DNA from: Parvimonas sp. oral taxon 110 str. F0139
GTDB lineage: Bacteria; Bacillota; Clostridia; Tissierellales; Peptoniphilaceae
DNA length: 64,000 nt
Assembly (NCBI RefSeq): GCF_000214475.1
Contig: NZ_AFII01000001.1
Location: forward strand, 248,001 to 312,000
Reading direction: 5' to 3'
A program made the translations under genes and the position numbers. Shown here piece after piece: positions 39,554 to 50,702 of this stretch (the first letter of the stretch is position 1; each line of letters opens with the position of its first letter). The notes below the pieces were generated by a model. It was not told the origin of the DNA, did not search any database, and worked only from the letters and a program-made list of their open reading frames with translations.

Positions 39554-40522
39554 TTATAATTCTCCTTTAGTTAAAAAATCTTTTACTAATTTTTTAGATT
39601 TAAATAGAACTTCATCATATCCATTTTCAACATCAATCCAATGTATATTTTCATTCCTATTAAACCAAGTAAATTGTCTTTTAGCGTATTTTCTTGAATT
39701 TTGTTTTATATTATCAATACAAGATTCCAGAGTAATTTCTCTCTTAAAATATGGAATAAACTCTTTGTATCCAATAGCAGTAAATGGTTGTGAATACTCG
39801 CCATATTTTTTATATAGACTTGTTGCTTCTTCAACAAGTCCATTATTAATCATTATATCGACTCTAGAATTTATTTTATCATATAATATTTTTCTATCTA
39901 AAGTTAATCCTATTATTAAGTAATCATACTTACAATTATTATTTTCATAATCTTTGCACTGTTTGGAAAATTCTTTTTTTGTATTTATACAAACTTCTAT
40001 TGCTCTAATTACTCTTTTTATATTGTTTTTATGAATTTTTTCTCTACTTGAATAGTCTAGATATAATAATAAATCATAAAGCAAATTTGCCCCATTTTTT
40101 TCGTAAAATTCTGTAATTTGTTCTCTTAGATTATTCGACTCTCCAGATTCAGTAAATTTAAAATCATATAATATAGAGTTTAAATAAAGTCCTGTTCCTC
40201 CAACAAAAATAGGAAGGCTATTATGAGAATAAATTTCTTCAATGTAGTTCTCTGCCATTTTTTTATATTCAGAAACATTAAATTTTTGATTTCCATCTAA
40301 AATATCAATCATATAATGATTAATTCCTCTTACTTCCTCTTCTGTTATCTTTGCAGTTCCAATATTAAATTCTTTATATATTTGCATGGAATCACAAGAA
40401 ATAATTTCTCCTGAAAATTCTTTTGCTATATCAACGCTTAACTTTGTTTTTCCGACAGACGTAGGGCCAACAATAAATATTATTTTTTCTTCATTTTTAT
40501 TCCTTAAAAAATAATTTATCAA
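39554..40522 (-). CDS. miaA: tRNA dimethylallyltransferase
   Basis: Adds dimethylallyl to A37 of tRNAs reading UNN codons, the substrate for MiaB. P-loop FIVGPTSVGKTKLS, then SCDSMQIYKEFNIGTAK and VGGTGLYLNSIL. As read, the frame opens at a TTG (40522) inside mutL. An ATG at 40494, right after the mutL stop with AAGGA upstream, would be the natural start (KKKIIFIVGPT) if one A were added to the run at 40483-40488. I suspect a homopolymer loss there as well. MiaB is encoded in the same block. Confidence 0.92.
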   Translation of the reverse strand: MINYFLRNKNEEKIIFIVGPTSVGKTKLSVDIAKEFSGEIISCDSMQIYKEFNIGTAKITEEEVRGINHYMIDILDGNQKFNVSEYKKMAENYIEEIYSHNSLPIFVGGTGLYLNSILYDFKFTESGESNNLREQITEFYEKNGANLLYDLLLYLDYSSREKIHKNNIKRVIRAIEVCINTKKEFSKQCKDYENNNCKYDYLIIGLTLDRKILYDKINSRVDIMINNGLVEEATSLYKKYGEYSQPFTAIGYKEFIPYFKREITLESCIDNIKQNSRKYAKRQFTWFNRNENIHWIDVENGYDEVLFKSKKLVKDFLTKGEL

Positions 40523-42346
40523 AATCTTCTTTAGATATTTTTCTTAATATTTTTTTATCATAGAAATTTATATCTAGATTTATTTTAGATAACTGTAACA
40601 ATAATTCTTGTACTTCAAAATCCGTTAAACCGATATTTATTCGTTTTTTACAAACCATTTTGTATAATGAATCTTCAAACACTCTATTATCTTTAAATAA
40701 CAGTTCATCAAGCATTTCTCTAATATCTTCTTTATCTAAATTATCATTTAATAAATTAGGCATTGTCCTTATTGCTATAGAATTTTCATCAAAAATATCA
40801 GCTTCTATACCTAAATTATTCAATTTATCTTTAATAGTATTAAACAAACTCAATTTGTATTCATTTAATTCCAAAATTATAGGAAATAAAAGTATCTGTT
40901 TTGAAATAGTACAATTATTGTAATTATCCAATAAATTTTCATACAACAGTCTATATTTAGCATTTAATATATCTATAATTATAAACTCATCCTTATCGGA
41001 CAATAAAATATATTTTGAAAAAATTTTACCTATAATTTCATAATCTAAAATATTTTTTGAAGTTTCAGTATTGTCATCAAGTTTTATTTGTTCCAATACT
41101 GGAGTATTTTCTACTTTTTCGTCCTCAACAATATAATTTTCAATATTATCTTCTTCATTTATCGTTTTTATATCATCTTTATTTACTTTAAATAAATCAT
41201 CATAAGAAAACTTATTTACAATATTTTGTGTATTATAATCATCATCATAAATTATAGTTTCAATAATATCTTCTTCTGAAGATTGTTCGTTATTAATCTT
41301 TTCTTCGTTGTATAAGATTTTTTCTTTTTGTTCTTCCTTTACAGATATAAAATCACTTGTAGTATTTTTTAGAACAATGTCAGTAATGTTATTATTAAGT
41401 AAATTTAGTAACTTGTCTTCAAAAATAAATTTAATCTTTCTTTTATTTGGATGAACGTTTATATCTATTAAGCTGGGATTTACTTCGATAAATATTACAA
41501 ATGCAGGAAACTTTCCTTTTGGTATTAATGTAGCAATTGATTTTTCTATTATATTTCTAATCTTTTCATCAAAAATATATCTTCCATTAACAAATAAAAA
41601 TTGTGATGCTCTACTACCTTTATAAAAGTGATTATTTGAAATATATCCATAAATCTTATAATCTGAGTCCTCAATATTTACAGAAATTAAATTCTTATAA
41701 AAATCATCTTTAAAGATATATTTTATATCATCTTTTAAAGTATTTTTTTCACTTGTTTCGAATACAACTTTCGAATCTTTTATATATTTAAAAGATATTT
41801 TTTGATTAGCCAATGCAAAAGAGTACATCAACGTTGTTATGATTGAGTTTTCATATGCATCTGATTTTAAAAATTTCTTTCTAATTGGAACATTGTAAAA
41901 TAAATCTCTAATGTAAATTGTTGTTCCTAAATTCATCCCTATCTTATTTTTCTAATAATCTTATTATTTTCAAGATAACAGTGAATTCCGAATTCACTGT
42001 TCTTTGTTCTTGTGTTAATATCAACTTTTGAAATTGCAGATATACTAGCTAATGCCTCTCCTCTAAATCCATAAGAAAGAATAGAATATATATCTTCAAA
42101 ATTATTTAATTTAGATGTAGCGTGTTTGGTAAATGCCAACTCTATATCATCTTCTTCAATTCCACAGCCGTTATCAGAAATCATAATTTCTTTTTTACCG
42201 GCATTTTTAATTTCAACCTTAATAAATGTTGCACCTGAATCTATTGAATTTTCAACCAATTCTTTTATTACAGAATAAGGATTTTCTATTACTTCTCCTG
42301 CTGCAATTTTTTGAATTGTATCTTCTGACAATAATTTTATAGACAT
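40497..42346 (-). CDS. mutL: DNA mismatch repair protein MutL (frame broken; endonuclease motif degenerate)
   Basis: Mismatch-repair ATPase. The GHKL N-terminus is intact: IAAGEVIENPYSVIKELVENS, SDNGCGI and YGFRGEALASISAI. The run at 41947-41951 (five A in sense) lacks one; repair gives RKNKIGMNLGTTIYIRDL and about 616 residues. In the C-terminal domain the usual DQHAxxERxxYE reads DILNAKYRLLYE, so the His and first Glu are missing, and the CPHGRP-like block is also unrecognisable (NFYDKKILRKIS). Nuclease activity is therefore doubtful. Follows mutS after 13 bases. Confidence 0.9.
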
Positions 42347-42359
42347 ATAAATCTCCTAT

Positions 42360-44944
42360 CTATTCATTATCACTTTTAGCTATATTTATTAAATCATTTA
42401 ATATACCAAAAGCTTCCATTGGGCTTATTTTTTCAATATTTATACTATTTAGATTAGTAATTATTTTATCATTGACCTTAGTTTTTATTACATTTGAACT
42501 ATCAATAATATCTTTTTCTATTTCAATTTCCTTATTTTCAATGCTATCTAAAATAATTTTTGAACGATTTATAACTTCCATAGGAAGTCCTGCAAGTTTT
42601 GCAACTGCTATTCCATAACTCTTATTAGCTCCGCCATCCATTATCTTTCTTAAAAAGACTATTTCATCATTTTCTTTATCTTCAATAACTTGAATATGTT
42701 TATTTTTTATGCAAGCAAAAGTATGTTCTAAGTCAATTAATTCGTGATAATGTGTGGCAAATAATGTTTTCGATTTTATATTTTTTGTAATATACTCAAG
42801 AATTGCCCAAGCGAGACTTAATCCATCAAAAGTTGAGGTTCCTCTTCCAACCTCATCAAGTATAAGTAAACTATTTTTAGTAGCATATCTTAAAATATTA
42901 TTAACTTCTTTCATTTCTACCATAAAGGTACTTTCTCCTTTATATAGATTATCTGAAGCTCCAATACGAGTAAATATCTTATCTACTATCGAAATATTTG
43001 CACTATCAGCAGGTACGAATGAACCAATCTGAGCTAATATAACTATGAGAGCTATCTGTCTTATATAAGTCGATTTTCCACTCATATTAGGTCCTGTTAT
43101 AATCTGAATTAAATTATCACTTTGCCCAATATTTGTATCATTAGGGATAAATTCATTTATTGAACTTAAAAAGCTTTCTATAACAGGATGTCTACCATTT
43201 TTTATATCTATTATCCCTTCTAAATTTAAAGTCGGTTTACAATAATTATTTTTAAATGCAACTATTGATAAAGAAAATATAGAATCTATGAATGAAATTA
43301 TATCTGATAATTTTTGTAATGTTTTAATATTCATTTTTATTGTATTTCTTATTGAAATAAATAACTCATATTCTTTTTCTATAATATCACTTTCAGAACC
43401 GAATATCATATTTTCAATAGTTAGAAGCTCATTTGTTTTATACCTATTTGCATTAGTTAAAGTTTGTTTTAATTCAAAATATTCAGGAACTAAGTTTTGA
43501 TATGATTTTGTAACTTCAAAAAAATACCCTGTTTTCTTATTAAATATTAATCTTAAATTTTTAATTCCGGTAATATTTCTTTGATCAACTTCATATTTAA
43601 TTAACTTTTGTTTTCCAACTATTTTATTATTTCTTATTAAATCAAGTTCGTCATCATAACCAATCTTTATCAAATTTCCTTCTTTCAATAAAATTCCTAC
43701 GTCTTCAAGAATAGCTGAATTTATAAGATTATAGATATATTCGGTATCAGGAATATTTAAAGCTATATTAGAAAATAAAGTATTACTATCTAAAAATAAT
43801 CTTTTAATCTTTGGAACAGCTGATAAAGAATTTTTTAAATGAATTAAATCTCTTGCATTACAATTTCCAAAAGAAATTTTTGAATTTATTCTTTCTATAT
43901 CAGAAATACTTGCTAATAGTTCTTCTAATTCATTTCTTAAATTAGAGTTTGAAACAAAATCTTCAACCAACGATTGTCTTCTTTGAATTTTTTCTATTTC
44001 TAGAAGAGGTTGATCTAACCATTTATTAAGCAATCTAAAACCCATAGGAGTTTTAGTATAATTTATAACTGATAATAAAGATCCATTTATGTCATTACTA
44101 AAATTATTTTTTTAAGTTCCAAATTAATTCTTGAATTAGCATCAATTCTTAGATAATCGCTTAATTTATATAAATTAACTTTTTTAAAATCATTCAATTT
44201 AACATTAAATCTGCAAACATATTTATAAAAGTTATCTATTGAAAAAAGTAATATTTTATTACTAAGATTATTAGAATAAAATTCTTCATTATTCTCTCTT
44301 AAAGATTTAAAATCTTGATCTATATCTACTTTTGTATAAATAATTCCTAAATTTTTTAATAATTTAACAACACTTTTTTCTAATGATTTTAATATATTTG
44401 AATTTATTATAACTTCTGACGGAGTTGTACGAATTACTTCTTCCTCTAAAGCAGTAATTAAATTATCTCTGTTCATTTCAAAAATACTTGTACAGAATAT
44501 TTCACTGGTTGAAATATCAGAATATGTGATACTTAAATTTGTAGAATCCATATAGATACTCATAATATAATTATTTTTATTAGTAGCTAATTCATCGAAT
44601 TCATCAATAGTTCCCGGAGTTACTAGTTTAATAACTTCCCTCTTTACAATTCCTTTAGCAAGTTTTGGATCTTGAACTTGTTCACAAATAGCAACTTTAA
44701 AACCTTCAGAAACTAACTTATATAAATATTGATTTACAACATGATGTGGAATACCGCACATTGGTGCAGTTTTACCACTGCCACAATCCCTTTTAGTTAA
44801 TGCTAGATCTAAAATTTTTGAAACTATTTTTGCATCTTCAAAAAACATTTCATAAAAATCACCTAGTCTATAAAAAATAATACAATCATTATAATTAGAT
44901 TTGACTTCTAGATATTGTTTCATCATTGGTGTAAAATCGCTCAT
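42360..44944 (-). CDS. mutS: DNA mismatch repair protein MutS (frame broken)
   Basis: Mismatch sensor. The Phe-x-Glu reading motif is present as LGDFYEMF near residue 31; [15 protein letters not shown] follows. ATPase: [40 protein letters not shown]. The run 44107-44113 (A7 in sense) lacks one A; repair gives [18 protein letters not shown]. About 861 residues, full length. GGAG precedes the start. Confidence 0.95.
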
Positions 44945-44956
44945 AATTACTCCTTA

Positions 44957-46273
44957 CTAAACTATCTCTCCTTCAAGTGCAAATGAATTATGTCCAGTTA
45001 TTTTAACGTTAACTAACTGTCCAATATTTCTTTTTCCACCTTTAAAATGTACTAATTTATATCCTCTTGTTCTACCTGTAAGAATATCTGGATTATTTTT
45101 ACTAATTCCTTCAACTAATACTTCAAGAGTTTGTCCTAAACATTCTTTGTTTTTTTCATAAAAAATTTTATACATAGAATCTATTAGTCGCTGAAATCTT
45201 TCTTGTTTTACTTCATGTGGTATTTGATTTTGCATTTCAGCAGCTTTTGTACCTTTTCTTATAGAATATAGAAAAGTAAATCCTTGGTCATATCCAACCT
45301 TTTCCACCATGCTTAATGTGTCTTCAAAATCCTCTTCAGTTTCTCCTGGAAATCCAACAATTATATCAGTAGAAAGAGTAATATTAGGTACTTTCTCTTT
45401 TAATTTTCTGATTAATTCCAAATAATGTTCTCTAGTATAAACTCTATGCATATCTTTTAATATCTTATTACTACCAGACTGGAATGGTAAATGAATATTT
45501 TCACATACTTTATCCAAATTTGCTATGGCATCTATTAATTCATCAGAACAGTCTTTCGGATGGCTTGTCAAGAATCTAATCCTTTCAATTCCTTCTATCT
45601 CATTAACCATTTTTAATAATTCTGGAAATGTCACTTTAGGTCTTAAAGTTTTTCCATATGAATTAACATTTTGTCCTAATAATGTTATTTCTTTATATCC
45701 TTTTTTTGCCAAATCTTTTATTTCATTAATTATACTTTCAGGTGTTCTACTAATTTCTTTTCCTCTAGCATAAGGAACTATACAAAAAGTACAATAATTA
45801 TTACAACCTGTCATTATATTTACATAAGCAATAAATGGATGTTCTCTATTTATAGGAGTTTCATCATCAATTATATCTTCCTCTTCAATATCTACGATTA
45901 CTTCTCCGGTACTTCTATGTCTTGCGATAAGAGAAGGCAATCTAGATATATTTTTCGTTCCAAAAATTATATCTACATGTTTATACTTTGAAATTATAGT
46001 AGCTCTTGCATCACCTGTTTGCATCATACAACCACAAACAGCTATAATCATTTCCGGTTTCTTTCTTTTTAAATTTTTCAAAGCACCAAGTTGTCCATAG
46101 ACTTTAAGTTCTGCATTTTCTCTAACTAAGCATGTATTATAAATAATAAAATCTGATTTTTCTAAATCATCTTCTTTTGTATACCCTAAAGTTTCTAATA
46201 AATATGATATTTTTTCTGAATCATGATGATTCATTTGACAACCATAAGTTATAATTGTATATTTTTTGCTCAA
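44957..46273 (-). CDS. miaB: tRNA-2-methylthio-N6-dimethylallyladenosine synthase
   Basis: Radical SAM methylthiotransferase acting on i6A37 made by MiaA. UPF0004 domain with YGCQMN, NTCLVRENAE and CGCMMQ (three Cys), radical SAM domain with CNNYCTFC, then a C-terminal TRAM domain. About 438 residues. AGAGGTG lies seven bases before a TTG at 46273, which I take as the start; a GTG at 46282 lies inside that site. Confidence 0.93.
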   Translation of the reverse strand: MSKKYTIITYGCQMNHHDSEKISYLLETLGYTKEDDLEKSDFIIYNTCLVRENAELKVYGQLGALKNLKRKKPEMIIAVCGCMMQTGDARATIISKYKHVDIIFGTKNISRLPSLIARHRSTGEVIVDIEEEDIIDDETPINREHPFIAYVNIMTGCNNYCTFCIVPYARGKEISRTPESIINEIKDLAKKGYKEITLLGQNVNSYGKTLRPKVTFPELLKMVNEIEGIERIRFLTSHPKDCSDELIDAIANLDKVCENIHLPFQSGSNKILKDMHRVYTREHYLELIRKLKEKVPNITLSTDIIVGFPGETEEDFEDTLSMVEKVGYDQGFTFLYSIRKGTKAAEMQNQIPHEVKQERFQRLIDSMYKIFYEKNKECLGQTLEVLVEGISKNNPDILTGRTRGYKLVHFKGGKRNIGQLVNVKITGHNSFALEGEIV

Positions 46274-46284
46274 AAAATTCACCT

Positions 46285-46752
46285 CTATTTATATTTGTTT
46301 TTTAATGCATATTGTATCTTTCTCTCGTGTTCTTTTTCAAGCATACTGTCTCTCTTATCATAATTTTTTTTGCCACGAGCGAGTGCAATATCAAGTTTTA
46401 TCCATCCATTCTTTATGTGAACATCTAAAGGAATTAATGAATATCCTTTTTCTTTTGTTTGTCCAATTAATTTTTTAATTTCTCTTTTATTTAAAAGTAA
46501 TTTTCTTTCCCTTGTAGGTTCTAAATTATATATATTTCCATGATCGTAAGGCGTTATATTCATTCCGAGAATAAAAACTTCTCCATTCTTAATTGAACAA
46601 TAACTCTCCTTAATAGAAACTTTTCCTTGTCTAATACTTTTAACTTCAGTACCTGATAAAGAAATTCCAACTTCATAGATATCTTCTATAAAATAATCAT
46701 GTCTTGCTTTTTTATTGCTCGCTATTGTTTTTATAGTCGTTTTATCTCTCAT
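46285..46752 (-). CDS. smpB: SsrA-binding protein SmpB
   Basis: 155-residue partner of tmRNA in trans-translation. ASNKKARHDYFIED, GTEVKSIRQGKVSIKESYC and the basic tail ARGKKNYDKRDSM are typical. It lies between rnr and miaB, and rnr-smpB adjacency is conserved. ssrA itself is not in the window. Confidence 0.96.
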   Translation of the reverse strand: MRDKTTIKTIASNKKARHDYFIEDIYEVGISLSGTEVKSIRQGKVSIKESYCSIKNGEVFILGMNITPYDHGNIYNLEPTRERKLLLNKREIKKLIGQTKEKGYSLIPLDVHIKNGWIKLDIALARGKKNYDKRDSMLEKEHERKIQYALKNKYK

Positions 46753-46756
46753 AATA

Positions 46757-48849
46757 TCACCTATTTAAATAAAAATTTATTTCATTAGTTATTTCATTTA
46801 CTTTTGCAACAATAACTTCTACTCCCATCCCTATATCAAATACATTTTTTGTTCTTCTACCAATAGCGGTTAATGTTTGTTCATCAAATTCATAGTAATC
46901 ATCCATAATGTCCTCATACTTGACAAGTCCTTCAACAGTATTTTCTAATTGTACAAAAAGTCCAAATGAAGTAACTGAAACGATAATTCCTCTAAAAACT
47001 TGACCTATTTTATTTTTCATAAATTCGACTTTTTTGATATCTTCCAACTTTCTTTCTGCATCAATAGCTAATACTTCAGTATCATTTATATGATTAGAAG
47101 TTATATCTAAGTAGCTTATATAATTTTTAGGTATTTCAATGTTTGAATGTAAATAATTTTTTAAAGTTCTATGAACAGTTAAATCTGCATATCTTCTTAT
47201 GGGAGAAGTAAAATGGCAATATAAAAATGTTGCTAATCCAAAATGTATATCAATATTTGGAGAATACCTAGCTTTAGTCATAGATCTTAAAATAGAATAG
47301 TTTATAAATTCTGATTGGTTTGTATCTTTAAATTGATCTATTATTTCACTTAAATACTTTGAAGTAATCATATCTATAGGTTTCATTTTTATATTTAAAC
47401 GATTTAGATGATTTCTTAAGATTTCTAATTTATCTTCTTGTGGTTTAGAATGAATTCTATATATTATAGGGATATCACAATCTCCAAAATGCTTTCCTAC
47501 TACTTCATTAGCACATATCATAAATGATTCAATTATCCTATTTGCTACTCCGTTTTCTTTTTTACTAATATTTTCTACTTTACCATCATTATCAAAAGTA
47601 ATTGCAATTTCAGGAAAATTAAAGTCTATAGTTCCTCTATTTATTCTTTTATTAGTTAAAATTTCATCTAATTCTTTCATAACTAATAATTTTTCTTTTA
47701 AAGTTTCATCATTATAAAAATGCTTTTTACCTTCTAAAAAATTTGTAACATCATCATAAACTAATCTATAATTGCTATTTATAACGGATTCATAAAATTT
47801 ATATTCTTTAACATTACCATTTTTTCCAATTATCATTTTTACAGTAATAGATAATTTATCCGTATTAGGATTTAAAGAACAAAGATTATTAGAAAGCACT
47901 TCAGGTAACATGGGAACAACATAATCAATTAAATATACACTATTACCTCTTTTATAAGCTTCTCTGTCCAACTTACTGTCTTTTTTTACATAATGAGATA
48001 CATCTGCTATATGAACATATAGTATATAATCATTTCCTTTTTTATCTATAGAAATGGCATCATCAAAGTCCTTTGCATCAGCTCCGTCAATAGTAACCGT
48101 AAATAAATTTCTAAAATCTACTCTATTTTTAATTTCTTTTTTTATATCAATTTGTGTTAATTCTTCTAATTCTTTATTAATCTTATTTGAAAATTTATAA
48201 GGTATTTCCATATCTTTTAACAATGAAATAATTTGAGTGTTTTTATTATTTTTATTTCCTATTACTTCAATAATAACTCCTTCAGGGTTACGCTTCTTAT
48301 CAGGAAATTCAACTAATTTACACACAACCTTGTCATCAGTTTTTGCTCCGTTTTTGTCACCTTTTTTAATAAAAATATCATAATTACATTTAATATCATC
48401 AGGAACCACAAATCCAAAATTCTTATTTTCTGTAAAAGTGCCAACAATTAAATTACTATTTCTATTCAAGACATTTATAACTCTACCCTCAGCTTTCGAA
48501 TTTATTCCCTTTTCTTTTATTATTTCTATTTCAACATCATCATTATGATTAGCGTGATTTAATTCCTTTTTGGGAATAAAAACATCATCAATATCATCCT
48601 CAGAAATGAAAAATGCATTACCTTTTGTTGTAAAAGAAATTTTCCCTTTTAAGATTTCTTTTTTTTGATAAATACTATATTTATAATCAATTAATGATAT
48701 TTTTCTGTTATTAACAAGAGAATCTAATAATTTAAAAAATTGCTTTAAATTATTAAATGAAATATTTAAAGCTACAGCTAGTTCTTCCTTTGTTAATGGA
48801 ATATAATTCTTTTTTTCATAAAATTTAATAATTGTTTTTCTAAATTCAT
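46757..48849 (-). CDS. rnr: Ribonuclease R (frame broken near the 5' end)
   Basis: 3'-5' exoribonuclease that degrades structured RNA and acts with tmRNA. N-terminal helix-turn-helix, cold-shock domains, RNB catalytic domain with TIDGADAKDFDDAISI (catalytic Asp cluster), and a C-terminal S1 domain (GQVFRGIIVSVTSFGLFVQL). The first frame opens at ATG 48849 after AAGGAG and breaks at the A7 run (T7 at 48810-48816); one more A gives FMKKKNYIPLTKEELAVAL. About 697 residues. A shorter frame starting at 48469 would lack the N-terminal HTH and first cold-shock part. Confidence 0.93.
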
Positions 48850-48869
48850 TAAAATCTCCTTGTATGTAA

Positions 48870-48899
48870 AAAGTAAAAAATATAAGGTCATACCTTATA
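48870..48899 (-). terminator. Rho-independent terminator of rnpB
   Basis: On the - strand TATAAGGT-ATG-ACCTTATA is followed by TTTTTTACTTTTT. It lies directly after the rnpB 3' end and before the rnr start. Confidence 0.85.
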
Positions 48900-48911
48900 T
48901 TTAATTATAAA

Positions 48912-49240
48912 TATTAAGCAAAACTATAAGCCGTGTTCTGTATTAGACAATCATCTATCTAGACAAATTGTTGCCAATTTGTTCAAGCAATCTACCTATG
49001 AACGTAGCGAGCAACTACAAAAGTTCAATCTTGATCTTGCACCGAATGGGGTTTACATAGCCATACAGTCTCCTATATGCTGGTAAGCTCTTACCTCACC
49101 TTTCCACCCTTACCATTATAAATGGCGGTATATCTCTGTTGCACTAGCCTTAGGGTCGCCCCCACTGGACGTTATCCAGCATTCTACTCTATGGTGCACG
49201 GACTTTCCTCGTGATTATATCACGCGATTGTCTGTTTTAC
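48912..49240 (-). ncRNA. rnpB: RNase P RNA
   Basis: Catalytic RNA of RNase P that matures tRNA 5' ends. Read on the - strand it has the universal GAGGAAAGTCCGTGC (P4 5' strand), GTGCAACAGAGA, GGTAAGGGTGGAAAGGTGAG, GTAAACCCCATTCGG and the closing ACAGAACACGGCTTAT (P4 3' strand). The ends pair as CAGACAATC / GATTGTCT (P1). The P1 and 3' segment pattern resembles ancestral type A RNase P RNAs. Length about 330. The whole region is much richer in G+C than its surroundings. Confidence 0.95.
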
Positions 49241-49249
49241 TTAATTTGA

Positions 49250-50029
49250 TTAAAATATATTTCTTTTAAAAATATTATCTTTATAAATTAGCATCTTTAA
49301 ATTAATATTTTTATTTATCAAAAATTCTTTTAAAGAAATCAAACCTGAAATTTCTGACTCAAAATGACCTAAGTCAATAATATTTAGACTATTTTCTAAA
49401 GCTAATTGAATATCGTGATATTTAAAATCTGAACTAATTAATAAATCTACTTTCCTTAAAACTGCATTTTTAATAGAAAATGCACCAGATCCTCCTAATA
49501 CTGCAACTTTTGAAATACTTTTTTCAATATCACCAAAATATAATAATGGATTTTCGAAATTATTTTTGAGTTTTATAAGATAATTTTTAAATGTATCATT
49601 TTCAACATTTCCAACTATTCCATAACCATAATCCTCTTTATAATCAACAAAAACTTCTTGATTATTTAACAAACATTTATCTGCCAAATATTTGTTTACT
49701 CCATTTGGATGAATATCTAAAGGTGTATGTATGGAAATTACATTAATTATATTATTCATTAATAGTTCAAGCTTTTTGTAATATTCAGAATTCACATTTA
49801 AATATTGAATTTTTTCAAAAAATAAAGGATGATGTGTTATAATACAATTAATATTATTTGATACCGCATAATTAATTGAATCAATAGTAATATCAAGTGC
49901 TATTAAAATTCCTTTAATTTCCGCTTCAAGATTTCCAATCTGAAAACCTGAATTGTCCCAATCTTCTTGTAAATAGAATGAATATTCAGAATCCAATAAA
50001 TCGATTAAATCACTTACTTTAAAATTCAT
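49250..50029 (-). CDS. Nif3-like dinuclear metal centre protein (DUF34)
   Basis: 259-residue member of the Nif3/YbgI family, with IITHHPLFF near residue 60 and LGHFESE near residue 220 as metal-ligand blocks. The biochemical role of the family is unresolved; GTP cyclohydrolase-like activity has been suggested for relatives. Paired with trmK (start overlapping its stop by 11 bases), the usual Firmicutes trmK-Nif3 pair downstream of rpoD. Confidence 0.9.
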   Translation of the reverse strand: MNFKVSDLIDLLDSEYSFYLQEDWDNSGFQIGNLEAEIKGILIALDITIDSINYAVSNNINCIITHHPLFFEKIQYLNVNSEYYKKLELLMNNIINVISIHTPLDIHPNGVNKYLADKCLLNNQEVFVDYKEDYGYGIVGNVENDTFKNYLIKLKNNFENPLLYFGDIEKSISKVAVLGGSGAFSIKNAVLRKVDLLISSDFKYHDIQLALENSLNIIDLGHFESEISGLISLKEFLINKNINLKMLIYKDNIFKRNIF

Positions 50030-50698
50030 TTAAAATACCTCTAATTTCATCAATTAAATTAGTAATCTCTATGATTCTTTCATTATTTTTACTTTGTATA
50101 CTAATTTTATGTTTAATATCTCTATATTTTTTTAATTCATTTTCTAAAAATAATTTCAAATTCTTAGATTTGTTTTTTATAAGTAACTTTCCATATAGGT
50201 ATTCATAATCATTTCTGTAGTAATCTTTACCTCTTTTTACCTTCAAAATTTGATAATATTTTCTATTTTCTAGTACATCATCTTCTTTTTCTATAACAAA
50301 ATTATTATGCAATAAAAACATTCTAAGAACATCCAATGAATTATTTGGAGATAAAATTAAGCTATTTGCAGATTTTGCAACATTTAAATTTTTTTCTAAA
50401 ATTTCTTTAATTAGAATTCCACCCATACCAGATACAATTATTGTATCTACTTCAAATTCAACAAAGGAATCTAAACCATCAGATACTCTAGTTTCAATAT
50501 TTACAATATTGCTATTATATATTAGTTTTTGTTCTAATTTCTCTAAGGAGTTTTTACTAATATCAGTTGCAATAATTTTTTTGATATATTATTTTTGGAT
50601 AATTCTATAGGTATTATTCCATGATCAGTTCCTATATCTGCAACAATTGAATTTTCATCAACTAAATTGCAAATTTTTTTTAATCTTAAACTAGTCAT
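50019..50698 (-). CDS. trmK: tRNA (adenine22-N1)-methyltransferase TrmK (frame broken)
   Basis: SAM-dependent m1A22 methyltransferase. SAM motif VADIGTDHGIIPI near residue 20 and VSGMGGILIKEIL near residue 90, plus a C-terminal coiled-coil region. The T7 run 50576-50582 lacks a base; repair gives NNISKKIIATDISKNSLEK and about 226 residues. Starts five bases after the rpoD stop. Confidence 0.93.
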
Positions 50699-50702
50699 AT
50701 AT

